Assembly (NCBI RefSeq): GCF_014203755.1
Contig: NZ_JACHJS010000001.1
Span: forward strand, 3,534,001 to 3,598,000
Length of the DNA: 64,000 bases
From: Saccharothrix violaceirubra
Lineage (GTDB): Bacteria > Actinomycetota > Actinomycetes > Mycobacteriales > Pseudonocardiaceae
Reading direction: 5' to 3'
In this document: one piece after another, positions 1 to 7,221 of the stretch
How the letters are laid out: each line of letters opens with the position of its first letter
Numbering within the stretch: the first letter of the stretch is position 1
The notes under the pieces: generated by a model
Told to the model about the DNA's origin: nothing
Databases searched by the model: none
What the model saw: only the letters and a program-made list of their open reading frames with translations
Position numbers and translations under genes: made by a program

Positions 1-469
1 CGAACACCCCGGTGTAGAACGCCACGGCCGCGGCCACGTCGGTGGTGTGCAGCTCGATCCACGCGAGCGAGCCGGGCACCGTCACCGCGTCGAGGCCGAC
101 CCGGTCGCCGGGCTGCCACACCGCGAACTCCGCGCCGGTCGGGTCGGTGAACGCGGCCAGCCGCCCGGCCGTGAACACGTCGTCGGGCTCGACGCGCACC
201 TCGCCGCCGGCCGCCCGCACCGCGCCCGCCGTCGCGTCCGCGTCCGGCGTGTTCAGGTGGACGGTCCACGCGCCGGGCTCGGTGGACGGGCCGATCGCGG
301 CCACGATCCGCCCGTCGTGGCGGAAGAAGCCGTACCCGCCCGCCTCCGGGCCCAGCGGCTCGTGGGTCCAGTCGAGCAGCGCGGTGTAGTAGGCGGCGCT
401 GCGCTCCACGTCGGTGCTGCCGAGGTCGAGCCAGTTGGGCACGCCGGTCAGGTAGTCGGTGGTGAGCAC
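1..469 (-). CDS. VOC-family (glyoxalase/bleomycin-resistance fold) protein, 3' end outside window
   Basis: Reverse-strand reading begins at a GTG at 469 (MLTTDYLTGVPNWLDLGSTD) behind a GGAGA and runs off the left edge without a stop. It shows one complete VOC module (PNWLDLGSTDVERSAAYYT, then the end motif FTDPTGAEFAVWQ) and the start of a second (LAWIELHTTDVAAAVAFYT). Two-module proteins of this kind are common in actinomycetes, bind metals or small hydrophobic ligands, and are often annotated as glyoxalase-like without a proven reaction. It is divergent from the oxidoreductase at 601, with about 130 bp between. The family is clear, the function unknown. Confidence 0.85.
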   Translation of the reverse strand, partial: MLTTDYLTGVPNWLDLGSTDVERSAAYYTALLDWTHEPLGPEAGGYGFFRHDGRIVAAIGPSTEPGAWTVHLNTPDADATAGAVRAAGGEVRVEPDDVFTAGRLAAFTDPTGAEFAVWQPGDRVGLDAVTVPGSLAWIELHTTDVAAAVAFYTGVF

Positions 470-600
470 TTCTCCACACTCCAGGTCGTCGGGTCGTCCG
501 GTCGGGACGGACGTTAGCGAGGGGGTACGACAATTTCCGGTCGGGTGGCACGGGGACCTCGTCCGAGTCCCGATCGGACCCGCGGTGCAGGATGGTCGCC

Positions 601-1467
601 ATGAACCCCGTCGTCACCATCACCGGCGCCTCCGGAGGCATCGGCGGACGCGTCGCCCGGCGGCTCGCCGCGGCGGGCGTGGCCCAACGCCTCGTCGCCC
701 GCAACCCCGCCGCCCTGCCGGCCCTGCCCGGCGCCACCCGGGTCGTGGGCGCGGCCTACTCCGACGTCGTCGGCATGCGCGCGGCGCTCGTGGGCACCGA
801 GGTGCTCCTGCTGGTGTCCGCCCGCGAGTCCGCCGACCGGGTGCGCGAACACCGGACCGCGATCGACGCCGCGATCGCCGAGGGTGTTCACCGCATCGTG
901 TACCTGTCGTTCCTGGGCGCCGCGGCGGACTGCACCTTCACGTTCGGCCGCGACCACTGGCACACCGAGGAGTACCTGCGGGCGACGGGCGTGCGGTTCG
1001 TCGCGTTGCGCGACAGCCTCTACAGCTCCGCGCTGCCCGCGATGACCGGCGCGGACGGCGTGCTGCGCGGACCGGCCGGCGGCGGCCGGGTGTCGGTCGT
1101 GTCGCCCGACGACGTGGCGGACGTGGCCGTGGCCGCGCTGCTCGACCCCGCCTACGACGGGCAGGTGCTGGACGTCACCGGTCCGGAGGCGATCACGCTC
1201 GCCGAGGCCGCCGCGCACCTGACCCGCGTGACCGGCCGGCCGGTGTCCTACCAGCCGGAGACCGAGGCCGAGGCGTACGCGTCGCGGTCGGGTTACGGCG
1301 CACCCGAGTTCGAGGTCGCCGGGTGGGTCACGTCGTACCAGGCCATCGCCACCGGTGAACTCGCGGTCGTGTCCGACGCCGTGCGCCGGGCCACCGGGCA
1401 CGCGCCGCAGGCGTTCGGCGACTTCCTCGACGCCAACCCGAACACCTGGGCGCACCTGCGGGTCTGA
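601..1467 (+). CDS. NmrA/QorB-like atypical SDR, NAD(P)-binding oxidoreductase
   Basis: The 288-residue protein opens with a Rossmann dinucleotide-binding motif (TITGASGGIGGRVARRL). Later segments fit the atypical SDR family that includes NmrA and the quinone reductase QorB: VYLSFLGAAAD in the middle and VVSPDDVADVAVAALLDP toward the C-terminus. The start at 601 (MNPVVTITG) has AGGA about 10 bases upstream; an in-frame ATG nine bases earlier is the alternative. The classical SDR YxxxK motif is not obvious, as is normal for this subgroup. It probably binds NADPH and either reduces a small substrate or acts as a redox sensor. The MFS gene follows on the same strand. Confidence 0.85.
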   Translation: MNPVVTITGASGGIGGRVARRLAAAGVAQRLVARNPAALPALPGATRVVGAAYSDVVGMRAALVGTEVLLLVSARESADRVREHRTAIDAAIAEGVHRIVYLSFLGAAADCTFTFGRDHWHTEEYLRATGVRFVALRDSLYSSALPAMTGADGVLRGPAGGGRVSVVSPDDVADVAVAALLDPAYDGQVLDVTGPEAITLAEAAAHLTRVTGRPVSYQPETEAEAYASRSGYGAPEFEVAGWVTSYQAIATGELAVVSDAVRRATGHAPQAFGDFLDANPNTWAHLRV

Positions 1468-1504
1468 CCGTTTCCGCGTCACCCGGCCCGGGTACAGCCG
1501 TCCG

Positions 1505-2932
1505 GTGGGTGATGTGATCGGGACGAAGATCCCCGGACGGCTCGACCGGCTGCCGTGGTCACGGTGGCATTGGCGGATCCTGCTGGGTCTGGGCACCGTG
1601 TGGGTGCTCGACGGCCTGGAGGTCACCATCGTCGGCGCCATGGCGGCGCGGCTGGTCGAGCCGGACGCGGGTGCCGGGCTGACCGCCGCGACGGTCGGCG
1701 TCGCGGCGGCCTGCTACGTGGCGGGCGCCTGCGTGGGCGCCCTGGTGTTCGGCCGGTTGACCGACACGTTCGGGCGCAAGAAGCTCTTCCTCGTCACGCT
1801 CGGCGTGTACGTCGTGGCGACGGTCGCGACCGCGTTCTCGTTCGCGCCGTGGTTCTTCTTCCTGGCCCGGTTCGTCACCGGCGCGGGCATCGGCGGCGAG
1901 TACGCGGCGATCAACTCCGCGGTCGACGAATTGATCCCGGCCCGGCTGCGCGGTCGGATCGACCTGGTGGTCAACGGCACGTACTGGGCGGGTGCGGCGG
2001 CCGGTTCGGCGTTGGCGCTCGTGCTGCTGGACACCGACCTGCTGCCGACCGGGCTGGGCTGGCGGATCGCGTTCGCGCTGGGCGCGGTGCTGGGCCTGCT
2101 GATCCTGGTGGTGCGCCGGCACGTGCCGGAGAGCCCGCGCTGGCTGTTCATCCACGGCCGGGCGGCGGAGGCCGAGCGGCTGGTCGACGACGTCGAACGC
2201 GAGGTGCGCGCGGAGACCGGCGCCGAGCTGTCCGAAGTGGACAAGAAGATCGAGATCCGACAGCGCGGGTCCGTCCCGCTGCGGGAGATCGCGGTGACCG
2301 CGTTCCGCGACTACCCGAAGCGCTCGGTGCTGGGCCTGGCGCTGTTCGTGGGGCAGGCGTTCCTCTACAACGGCATCACGTTCAACCTGGGCACGTTGTT
2401 CGCCGACTACTACCACGTGGCGTCCGGGGTGATCCCGCTGTTCCTGGTGGTCTACGCGGTGGGCAACCTGCTGGGACCGCTGGTGCTCGGCCACTTCTTC
2501 GACACGGTCGGCCGCAAGCCGATGATCGCCGCGACCTACCTGGGCTCCGCTCTGGCCACGATCCCGCTCACGTGGGCGTTCGTCACCGGCACGGGCGGTG
2601 CCGGGTTGTTCCTGGCGCTGTTGGTGGTGACGTTCTTCCTGGCGTCGGCCGGCGCGAGTTCGGCGTACCTGACGGTCAGCGAGATCTTCCCGATGGAGAC
2701 GCGGGCGTTGGCCATCGCGTTCTTCTACGCGGTCGGCACGGCGTTGGGCGGCATCGTGGGGCCGTTGCTGTTCGGCTCGTTGATCGAGTCCGGCGACGTG
2801 GGGCGGGTCGCGTTCGGTTTCGGGCTGTCGGCCGTGGTGATGGCGCTGGGCGGTGTCGCGGCGCTGCTGTTCGGCGTGAAGGCCGAGCGCGCCTCCTTGG
2901 AGGACGTCGCCCGGCCGTTGAGCACGGCGTGA
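1505..2932 (+). CDS. MFS transporter, sugar-porter-like
   Basis: A polytopic membrane protein of about 475 residues with the hallmarks of the major facilitator superfamily: the loop 2-3 motif GRLTDTFGRKK, its repeat GHFFDTVGRKP in the second half, and PESPRWL after the sixth helix, which is typical of sugar and organic-acid porters. The open frame extends upstream to 1355, but that part is the out-of-frame end of the preceding oxidoreductase. The GTG at 1505 (or 1514) places the start just before the first hydrophobic helix. The stop lies 4 bp from that of the convergent oxidoreductase. The substrate is unknown. Both directions of proton-coupled transport remain possible. Confidence 0.88.
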   Translation: MGDVIGTKIPGRLDRLPWSRWHWRILLGLGTVWVLDGLEVTIVGAMAARLVEPDAGAGLTAATVGVAAACYVAGACVGALVFGRLTDTFGRKKLFLVTLGVYVVATVATAFSFAPWFFFLARFVTGAGIGGEYAAINSAVDELIPARLRGRIDLVVNGTYWAGAAAGSALALVLLDTDLLPTGLGWRIAFALGAVLGLLILVVRRHVPESPRWLFIHGRAAEAERLVDDVEREVRAETGAELSEVDKKIEIRQRGSVPLREIAVTAFRDYPKRSVLGLALFVGQAFLYNGITFNLGTLFADYYHVASGVIPLFLVVYAVGNLLGPLVLGHFFDTVGRKPMIAATYLGSALATIPLTWAFVTGTGGAGLFLALLVVTFFLASAGASSAYLTVSEIFPMETRALAIAFFYAVGTALGGIVGPLLFGSLIESGDVGRVAFGFGLSAVVMALGGVAALLFGVKAERASLEDVARPLSTA

Positions 2933-2936
2933 AGCG

Positions 2937-3557
2937 TCAGTTGGCGGCGGTGAAACGCTGGTTGAGGAACGCGGGCTTCTCGATCTCGTCCACGAGCGCG
3001 ACCGCGTAGTCCTCGGCGCTGATCTTGCTCTCGCCGGCCTCGTCGGAGACGACCTGGTCGGTGCCGGTGCGGTACGTGCCGGTCCGCTCGCCGGGCGCGA
3101 TGGTCTTCGCCGGGCTGAACGCGGTCCACGACACGTCCTCGACCGTGCGCAGGAAGTCCAGGGCGTCGCCGTGCGCGTGCATGATCTCCAGGAGGAAGTC
3201 CGGCAGGCCGGGCGTGTCCCACACCTTGACGCCGGGGGCCGTCTCCAGGCTGCCCGCGCCGTTGACGACGATCAGGCGGGGCGTCGGCTCGACCCCGCGC
3301 AGAGCCGACACGAGGGCGCGGGTGGCGCCGGCGACGTCGCCGTTGACCGAGCTGACCACGACGTCGTAGCCGGTGACCTGGGCGGACGTGACCTGGAAGA
3401 CGTCCGCCACGGTCTCCTTGGTCAGCGCCTCGTGCTCCTTCTCGAGCTTCGCCGGGTCGCGCAGCAGGGCGGTGACGCGGTGGCCGCGGGCCAGCGCCTC
3501 GTCGAGGATCCGCGCGCCGATGGTTCCGGTAGCGCCGAACAGCGCGATGTGTGCCAT
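2937..3557 (-). CDS. NAD(P)H-binding atypical SDR family protein
   Basis: A 206-residue protein beginning MAHIALFGATGTIGARILDE, a Rossmann nucleotide-binding motif at the extreme N-terminus; this favours ATG 3557 over the longer frame from 3578. The sequence continues like bacterial NAD(P)H-binding proteins of the YwnB/NmrA group (VVSSVNGD, RLIVVNGAGSLE, FSPAKTIAPGERTGTYR, SAEDYAVALVDEIE). Members are often linked to oxidative or electrophile stress. It is divergent from the AraC regulator at 3623 across only 65 bp, so that regulator is its most likely controller. Catalytic activity is not proven by the sequence. Confidence 0.85.
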   Translation of the reverse strand: MAHIALFGATGTIGARILDEALARGHRVTALLRDPAKLEKEHEALTKETVADVFQVTSAQVTGYDVVVSSVNGDVAGATRALVSALRGVEPTPRLIVVNGAGSLETAPGVKVWDTPGLPDFLLEIMHAHGDALDFLRTVEDVSWTAFSPAKTIAPGERTGTYRTGTDQVVSDEAGESKISAEDYAVALVDEIEKPAFLNQRFTAAN

Positions 3558-3622
3558 GTCCGGAACGCTACGGTCCACCCCGTGCGGACGGCGAGGTGGA
3601 ACCGGGACCCGATGTGGTGAGA

Positions 3623-4492
3623 ATGCGACACGAGACGATCCTGGACGAGCGGTACAGCAACCCCGTCGGCGATCTGGGCGTGGAAGTGATGACGCTGAGT
3701 GTGCTGCGCGAGCGGGCGGTGCCGGGTGGTGATCGACTCGCCGGTCCGCAGCGGCCCCGGTTCCACCTGCTGTTCGTGGTCGACCGCGGCTCAGGCGTCC
3801 ACACCGTGGACTTCACGCCCTACACACTCGGGCCGGGCAGCGTGCTGTGGGTGCGGCCGGGACAGGTGCAGCAGTTCGGTGACCTGTCGTCGCTCCAGGG
3901 CGTGCTGGTGCTGTTCGAACCGGACTTCGTGCCCGATCCGGCACCGTTCGGACCGACGCACTGGCGGCTGGACGTCACGGAGCGCATCCTGGTCGATTCG
4001 GGCATTCGGCACCTCGCCCAGGAGTACGCGGCACTGGCCGGACGGCCGCACGCGGCGGTCCTGCTCGGTCACCTGCTGTCGGCGTTGCTGCACCGCGTGT
4101 TGCTGGCCGAACCGGACGTGCCGCGACGTGGGCACACCGAGGCGTTCACGCGGTTCCGGGACGCCGTGGAGCGCGACTTCACCCATCGGCACCGCGTGGC
4201 CGACTACGCACGCGAGTTGGGCTACTCGACGCGGACGCTGGCACGGGCGACGAGGGATGCGACGGGCCTGGCTCCCAAGGAGTTCCTGGACCGTCGCATC
4301 GTGCTGGAGGCGCGACGCCTGCTGGCGCACACCGATCTTCCCGCCGCCGCGATCGGCACCCGACTCGGATTCTCCGACCCGACGAATTTCGCCAAGTATT
4401 TCCGGCAACGCACCGCGCTCGCACCCGGGGAATTCCGACTTCGGACCGGTCGCCCGATCCGGGAGGGCGCTCCCGGGGATATTCCGACATAA
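3623..4492 (+). CDS. AraC-family transcriptional regulator
   Basis: The N-terminal half resembles an AraC cupin sensor domain (HLLFVVDRGSGVHTVDFTPYTLGPGSVLWVRPGQVQ, split here as two parts of one barrel). The C-terminal 100 residues carry both AraC helix-turn-helices: VADYARELGYSTRTLARATR and AAIGTRLGFSDPTNFAKYFR. ATG 3623 was chosen; an in-frame GTG two codons earlier (3617) is equally possible. The gene is divergent from the NAD(P)-binding oxidoreductase at 3557 and probably controls it and itself from the shared 65-bp region. The inducer is unknown. Confidence 0.9.
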   Translation: MRHETILDERYSNPVGDLGVEVMTLSVLRERAVPGGDRLAGPQRPRFHLLFVVDRGSGVHTVDFTPYTLGPGSVLWVRPGQVQQFGDLSSLQGVLVLFEPDFVPDPAPFGPTHWRLDVTERILVDSGIRHLAQEYAALAGRPHAAVLLGHLLSALLHRVLLAEPDVPRRGHTEAFTRFRDAVERDFTHRHRVADYARELGYSTRTLARATRDATGLAPKEFLDRRIVLEARRLLAHTDLPAAAIGTRLGFSDPTNFAKYFRQRTALAPGEFRLRTGRPIREGAPGDIPT

Positions 4493-4550
4493 CGACGTCA
4501 TCGGAATATCCAGGGCCGGTCGACGCGGTACGGGACCGCGCCGACCGGCC
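4477..4550. terminator. Two hairpins between convergent genes
   Basis: Two inverted repeats lie between the convergent AraC and HTH genes. The first has perfect 11-base arms at 4477-4487 and 4501-4511 (GGATATTCCGA and its complement), enclosing the AraC stop codon. The second (4514-4550) has a 9-bp outer stem GGCCGGTCG and a 6-bp inner stem separated by one mismatch. Neither has a U-tract, which is usual for actinomycete terminators. Confidence 0.65.
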
Positions 4551-4555
4551 GCCTG

Positions 4556-4873
4556 TCATACCTTGGTGCCGCCGTCGAACCGGTGAAGTGTCTGACGGCG
4601 GCGTTCGGCGCGCTGACGTGCGGCTTGCGACGACACGCCCAGCGCGGAGCCTATTTCCGCCCAGGTGTGGCCACCGTGCCCGACGGCCGGGGCGGGTTCA
4701 CGGGCCCGGAGCACCTCCAGGTCCCCCATCTCGCGGACCGCACGGGAGACGGACTCCAGTACCCACAGCCTGACCAGGATCTCCGGGTCGTGCACGGGGC
4801 TGATCAGGACGACCAGCTCGTGCACGAGCGCGCGGACTCTCTCTTCCACCTCGTCATCGAAGAAGACCCCCAC
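4556..4873 (-). CDS. Small HTH-domain protein
   Basis: A protein of about 105 residues with an acidic, helical N-terminal part and a C-terminal helix-turn-helix resembling sigma region 4 (TWAEIGSALGVSSQAARQRAERRR). GTG 4873 (VGVFFDDEVEERV) was chosen because an AGG lies 9-10 bases upstream; a TTG at 4900 would add nine residues. Such short HTH proteins are frequent in actinomycetes and mostly uncharacterised. It is convergent with the AraC gene, and upstream lies the AT-rich region of the secreted-protein gene. Confidence 0.65.
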   Translation of the reverse strand: MGVFFDDEVEERVRALVHELVVLISPVHDPEILVRLWVLESVSRAVREMGDLEVLRAREPAPAVGHGGHTWAEIGSALGVSSQAARQRAERRRQTLHRFDGGTKV

Positions 4874-4949
4874 AAGATCGAACCTACGACACGCCGACAA
4901 CCCGCCGGAGACAAATCACCCTGATGGAGCAGCGCTGACTTCGGCCGGA

Positions 4950-5104
4950 AAACAACTTTTGTTTCAACGAGAACGAAACACAAATTGTTTTACCGGAATT
5001 ACCCCCGTCGGCCGATTCCGCGCCGATCACCGCGTGCGAAGCTCTTCATCGCCGCTCGATTACCGAGAGGCTTCACCGGGGAAACAAGATGGGGGATCGA
5101 TTTC
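4950..5104 (+). promoter_or_regulatory. AT-rich leader of the secreted-protein gene
   Basis: This stretch is much richer in A/T than its surroundings. It holds an imperfect inverted repeat, GTTTC at 4961-4965 and GAAAC at 4975-4979, within runs such as AACAACTTTTG and ACAAATTGTTTTACC. It ends in GGGGG nine bases before the GTG at 5105, a plausible ribosome site. It is probably promoter and operator, but no hexamer pair can be assigned with certainty. Confidence 0.4.
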
Positions 5105-5671
5105 GTGTTGAAGCGATTGTTGAGCACGGCCACGGCCATCGCCGCACTGGGTGTGCTGGTCCTCGGCGGCAACGCGTCCGCCGCACCCGACCCGACCGTA
5201 CCCGAAGAGGCGCAGGTCGCCACCTTCGTCGAAGGGTCCGAGGAGGCATCCCCCCTCGCCAAGTCCGACTACATCGCGGGTGCCGCGGCCAACGGCCAGG
5301 CGTTGACCCAGTTGCAGAAGGACGACCTCAACTCGGCCGCCGTGACCTGCTGGAGCTGGGACGCCTGGCGGCAGGCGAAGAACGTCTTCGGCGCCAGGCT
5401 GTGGACCTCCCACCACCGGGTGAAGTGGTGCGGCGACGGCTCGTGGATCCGCGCGCACGCCTACACCGAGCGCTGGGGCGAGACCCACTGGATCGGCTGG
5501 ACCGACAAGGGCCTGACGCAGTCGGGTCAGCAGTACGGCGTGAACTGGAACCGGTACAACTCCTGGACCCAGCGCAAGTTCTGCTACGTCGACTACTTCA
5601 ACTGCATCCAGGAGTCGAACCCGTACCACAACACCACGGTCTTCCCCAACGGCAAGGGCCAGTGGAGCTGA
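5105..5671 (+). CDS. Secreted protein with four cysteines, unknown function
   Basis: The 188-residue protein has a Sec signal peptide: basic MLKRLL, a hydrophobic core TAIAALGVLVLGG and an AXA-type cleavage site (NASAAPDP, about residue 27). An upstream in-frame ATG at 4985 would bury the signal, so GTG 5105 was chosen. The mature region has a polar linker and then a Trp/Tyr-rich domain with four cysteines (CWSWDAWRQ, RVKWCGDGSW, FCYVDYFNC), suggesting two disulfides and an extracellular beta-rich fold. I do not recognise the family. A strong hairpin follows the stop, so it is probably monocistronic. Confidence 0.8.
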   Translation: MLKRLLSTATAIAALGVLVLGGNASAAPDPTVPEEAQVATFVEGSEEASPLAKSDYIAGAAANGQALTQLQKDDLNSAAVTCWSWDAWRQAKNVFGARLWTSHHRVKWCGDGSWIRAHAYTERWGETHWIGWTDKGLTQSGQQYGVNWNRYNSWTQRKFCYVDYFNCIQESNPYHNTTVFPNGKGQWS

Positions 5672-5692
5672 CCGCTTGACCGCACGACCCCC

Positions 5693-5726
5693 GTTCCGCT
5701 CGGGCCGGCGCCGGCCCGAGCGGAAC
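5693..5726 (+). terminator. Terminator hairpin after the secreted-protein gene
   Basis: Perfect 15-bp arms, GTTCCGCTCGGGCCG (5693-5707) and its complement (5712-5726), with a 4-base loop and a short TTT immediately after. It lies 22 bp beyond the stop codon. Confidence 0.8.
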
Positions 5727-5779
5727 TTTCGCGTTCGGGGCGGGAACCAGGACCTGCCGGGCGGGCATGAAGGGGTGTG

Positions 5780-6340
5780 ATGGGCGACCAGGAGCTGTGG
5801 GACGCGGCCGTGACCGGCGACGCCGAGGCGTTCGGCGAGTTGTTCGGCCGCCACCACGACGCCGTGTACAACTACTGCTTCCGCCGGGTGGCATCGTGGT
5901 CGGTGGCCGAGGACCTCGTCTCCGCGGTGTTCCTGGAGGCGTGGCGCACCCGCCGTCGACTCGTGCTCGACACCGGGTCGCTGCTGCCGTGGCTGATCGG
6001 CGTGGCCACCCGGGTGACCCACCGGCACCGGCGGTCCGGGACCCGCTACGACGCGCTGCTCCGGCGGATCCCGGCCGGTCCACCCGAGCCGGAACTGGCC
6101 GAGACCGTGGCCGCGAAGATCGACGACGAACGGCGCATGGCCGACGTGCTCGCCGCGATCGCGGGACTGCCCAAGCGGGAACGGGACGTCATCGCCGTGT
6201 GCGTGTTCGGCGAGTTGGACTACGCGTCCGCCGCGATCGCGTTAGGCGTTCCGGTCGGCACCGTGCGCTCACGGTTGTCCCGCGCACGCCGCCGCCTCGC
6301 CGCGCTCGTGCCGCCCGTCCCGCTGTCCTCGAACCGATGA
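5780..6340 (+). CDS. ECF-type RNA polymerase sigma factor
   Basis: A 186-residue sigma-70 family protein with region 2 (FGELFGRHHDAVYNYCFRRV, then AEDLVSAVFLEAWR) and region 4 (LPKRERDVIAVCVFGELDYA, SAAIALGVPVGTVRSRLSRARRRL). AAGGGG sits just upstream of the ATG at 5780; GTG 5777 would add one residue. The stop overlaps an ATG (ATGA at 6337-6340) of the downstream membrane-protein frame, so the two are translationally coupled. The layout is that of a sigma factor with its regulatory partner. The target promoters cannot be read here. Confidence 0.9.
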   Translation: MGDQELWDAAVTGDAEAFGELFGRHHDAVYNYCFRRVASWSVAEDLVSAVFLEAWRTRRRLVLDTGSLLPWLIGVATRVTHRHRRSGTRYDALLRRIPAGPPEPELAETVAAKIDDERRMADVLAAIAGLPKRERDVIAVCVFGELDYASAAIALGVPVGTVRSRLSRARRRLAALVPPVPLSSNR

Positions 6341-6351
6341 ACGGAGGAGCG

Positions 6352-7074
6352 ATGCACGACATCCTGGGCGACCTGCCGGCGGCACGGCGCATCCCGGCCG
6401 CGAAGGCCGAGAGCATGCGCATGGGGATCGAACGCGCCGTCCGCGCACGGCCACGACGCCGGACCCGGCGCGGGTGGCTGCTCGTCCCCGCCGGGGCGGT
6501 CGCGCTCCTGGTGGCGGTCCTGCTCGTCGCGGACGTCCTGGTGACACCACAGCCCGCCTACGCGTCGTGGACCGCCGAGCCGAGCGGACTCGGCCCGGCC
6601 GAGACCGCCGCACTGGGCACGCGGTGCGCCGACGACGTGCGCGACGCGTTCCCGGACGCGGCGTCCGACCTGCGGCCGGTCGTCGGCGAACGGCGTGGCG
6701 TGTTCCAGACCGCGCTGGTGGCGAGCGGGCGGCAGGTCGCGCTGTGCGCCGACTGGCTCGGGGTCCGGGACGGCGACTCCGTGCGGGGCGGCACGCTCAG
6801 CGGCCTGACGCCCGACGCCGCGCTCGCGCCGGGCGAGGTGCTCCAGACCGTGGCCGTCCCGGGCCAGGCGTCGGGTCCGGACGCGGCGCGGATCGCGTAC
6901 GGCCTGGTCTCGCCGGAGGTCAGCCGGGTGACCGTGGACACCGCCGACGGCCGGCACGTGACCGCGTCCGTGCACGACGGCTACTTCCTCGCGTGGTGGC
7001 CGTCCGGCGCCGACCCCGAACAGGTCACCGCGTTCGACTCGGCCGGACGCGCCCTCGTCCCGCCGGTCCGCTGA
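6352..7074 (+). CDS. Single-pass membrane protein, putative sigma-factor partner
   Basis: The product has a short cytoplasmic N-terminus with a basic stretch (RARPRRRTRRG), one transmembrane helix (WLLVPAGAVALLVAVLLVAD) and an extracytoplasmic domain of about 170 residues with two cysteines (TRCADDVRDAFPDA and VALCADWLG). ATG 6352 is preceded by GGAGGA; ATG 6337 overlapping the sigma stop is the alternative. Position and topology suggest an anti-sigma factor or sensor for the upstream sigma factor, but no zinc-binding ZAS motif (HxxxCxxC) is present, so that role is inferred from context only. Confidence 0.7.
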   Translation: MHDILGDLPAARRIPAAKAESMRMGIERAVRARPRRRTRRGWLLVPAGAVALLVAVLLVADVLVTPQPAYASWTAEPSGLGPAETAALGTRCADDVRDAFPDAASDLRPVVGERRGVFQTALVASGRQVALCADWLGVRDGDSVRGGTLSGLTPDAALAPGEVLQTVAVPGQASGPDAARIAYGLVSPEVSRVTVDTADGRHVTASVHDGYFLAWWPSGADPEQVTAFDSAGRALVPPVR

Positions 7075-7112
7075 GCACGCCGGGACGCCCCTCCCCCGTC
7101 CCGGCCGCCCCC

Positions 7113-7152
7113 GACCCGGTGACGTCCGCCACCCCCAGGACGTCACCGGGTC
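7113..7152 (+). terminator. Terminator hairpin before the DNA ligase gene
   Basis: Perfect 15-bp arms, GACCCGGTGACGTCC (7113-7127) and its complement (7138-7152), with a 10-base loop. It ends the sigma-factor operon and lies 70 bp before the ligase start. Confidence 0.75.
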
Positions 7153-7221
7153 GACTCATTACCCGACCGCGTGGCCAGGACTCCACCGGAACTGTCGGTG
7201 CCCGGAGGTAGCTTGTGCCCT

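Noticed and set aside
459..1358. Long open frames antisense or out of frame to many genes (here and, for example, 12696-15479, 38278-40992, 48701-53083)
   Set aside because: They have Arg/Pro/Gly-rich shadow composition, no family motifs, and lie opposite genes with clear domains; this is expected in DNA with very high GC at third positions.
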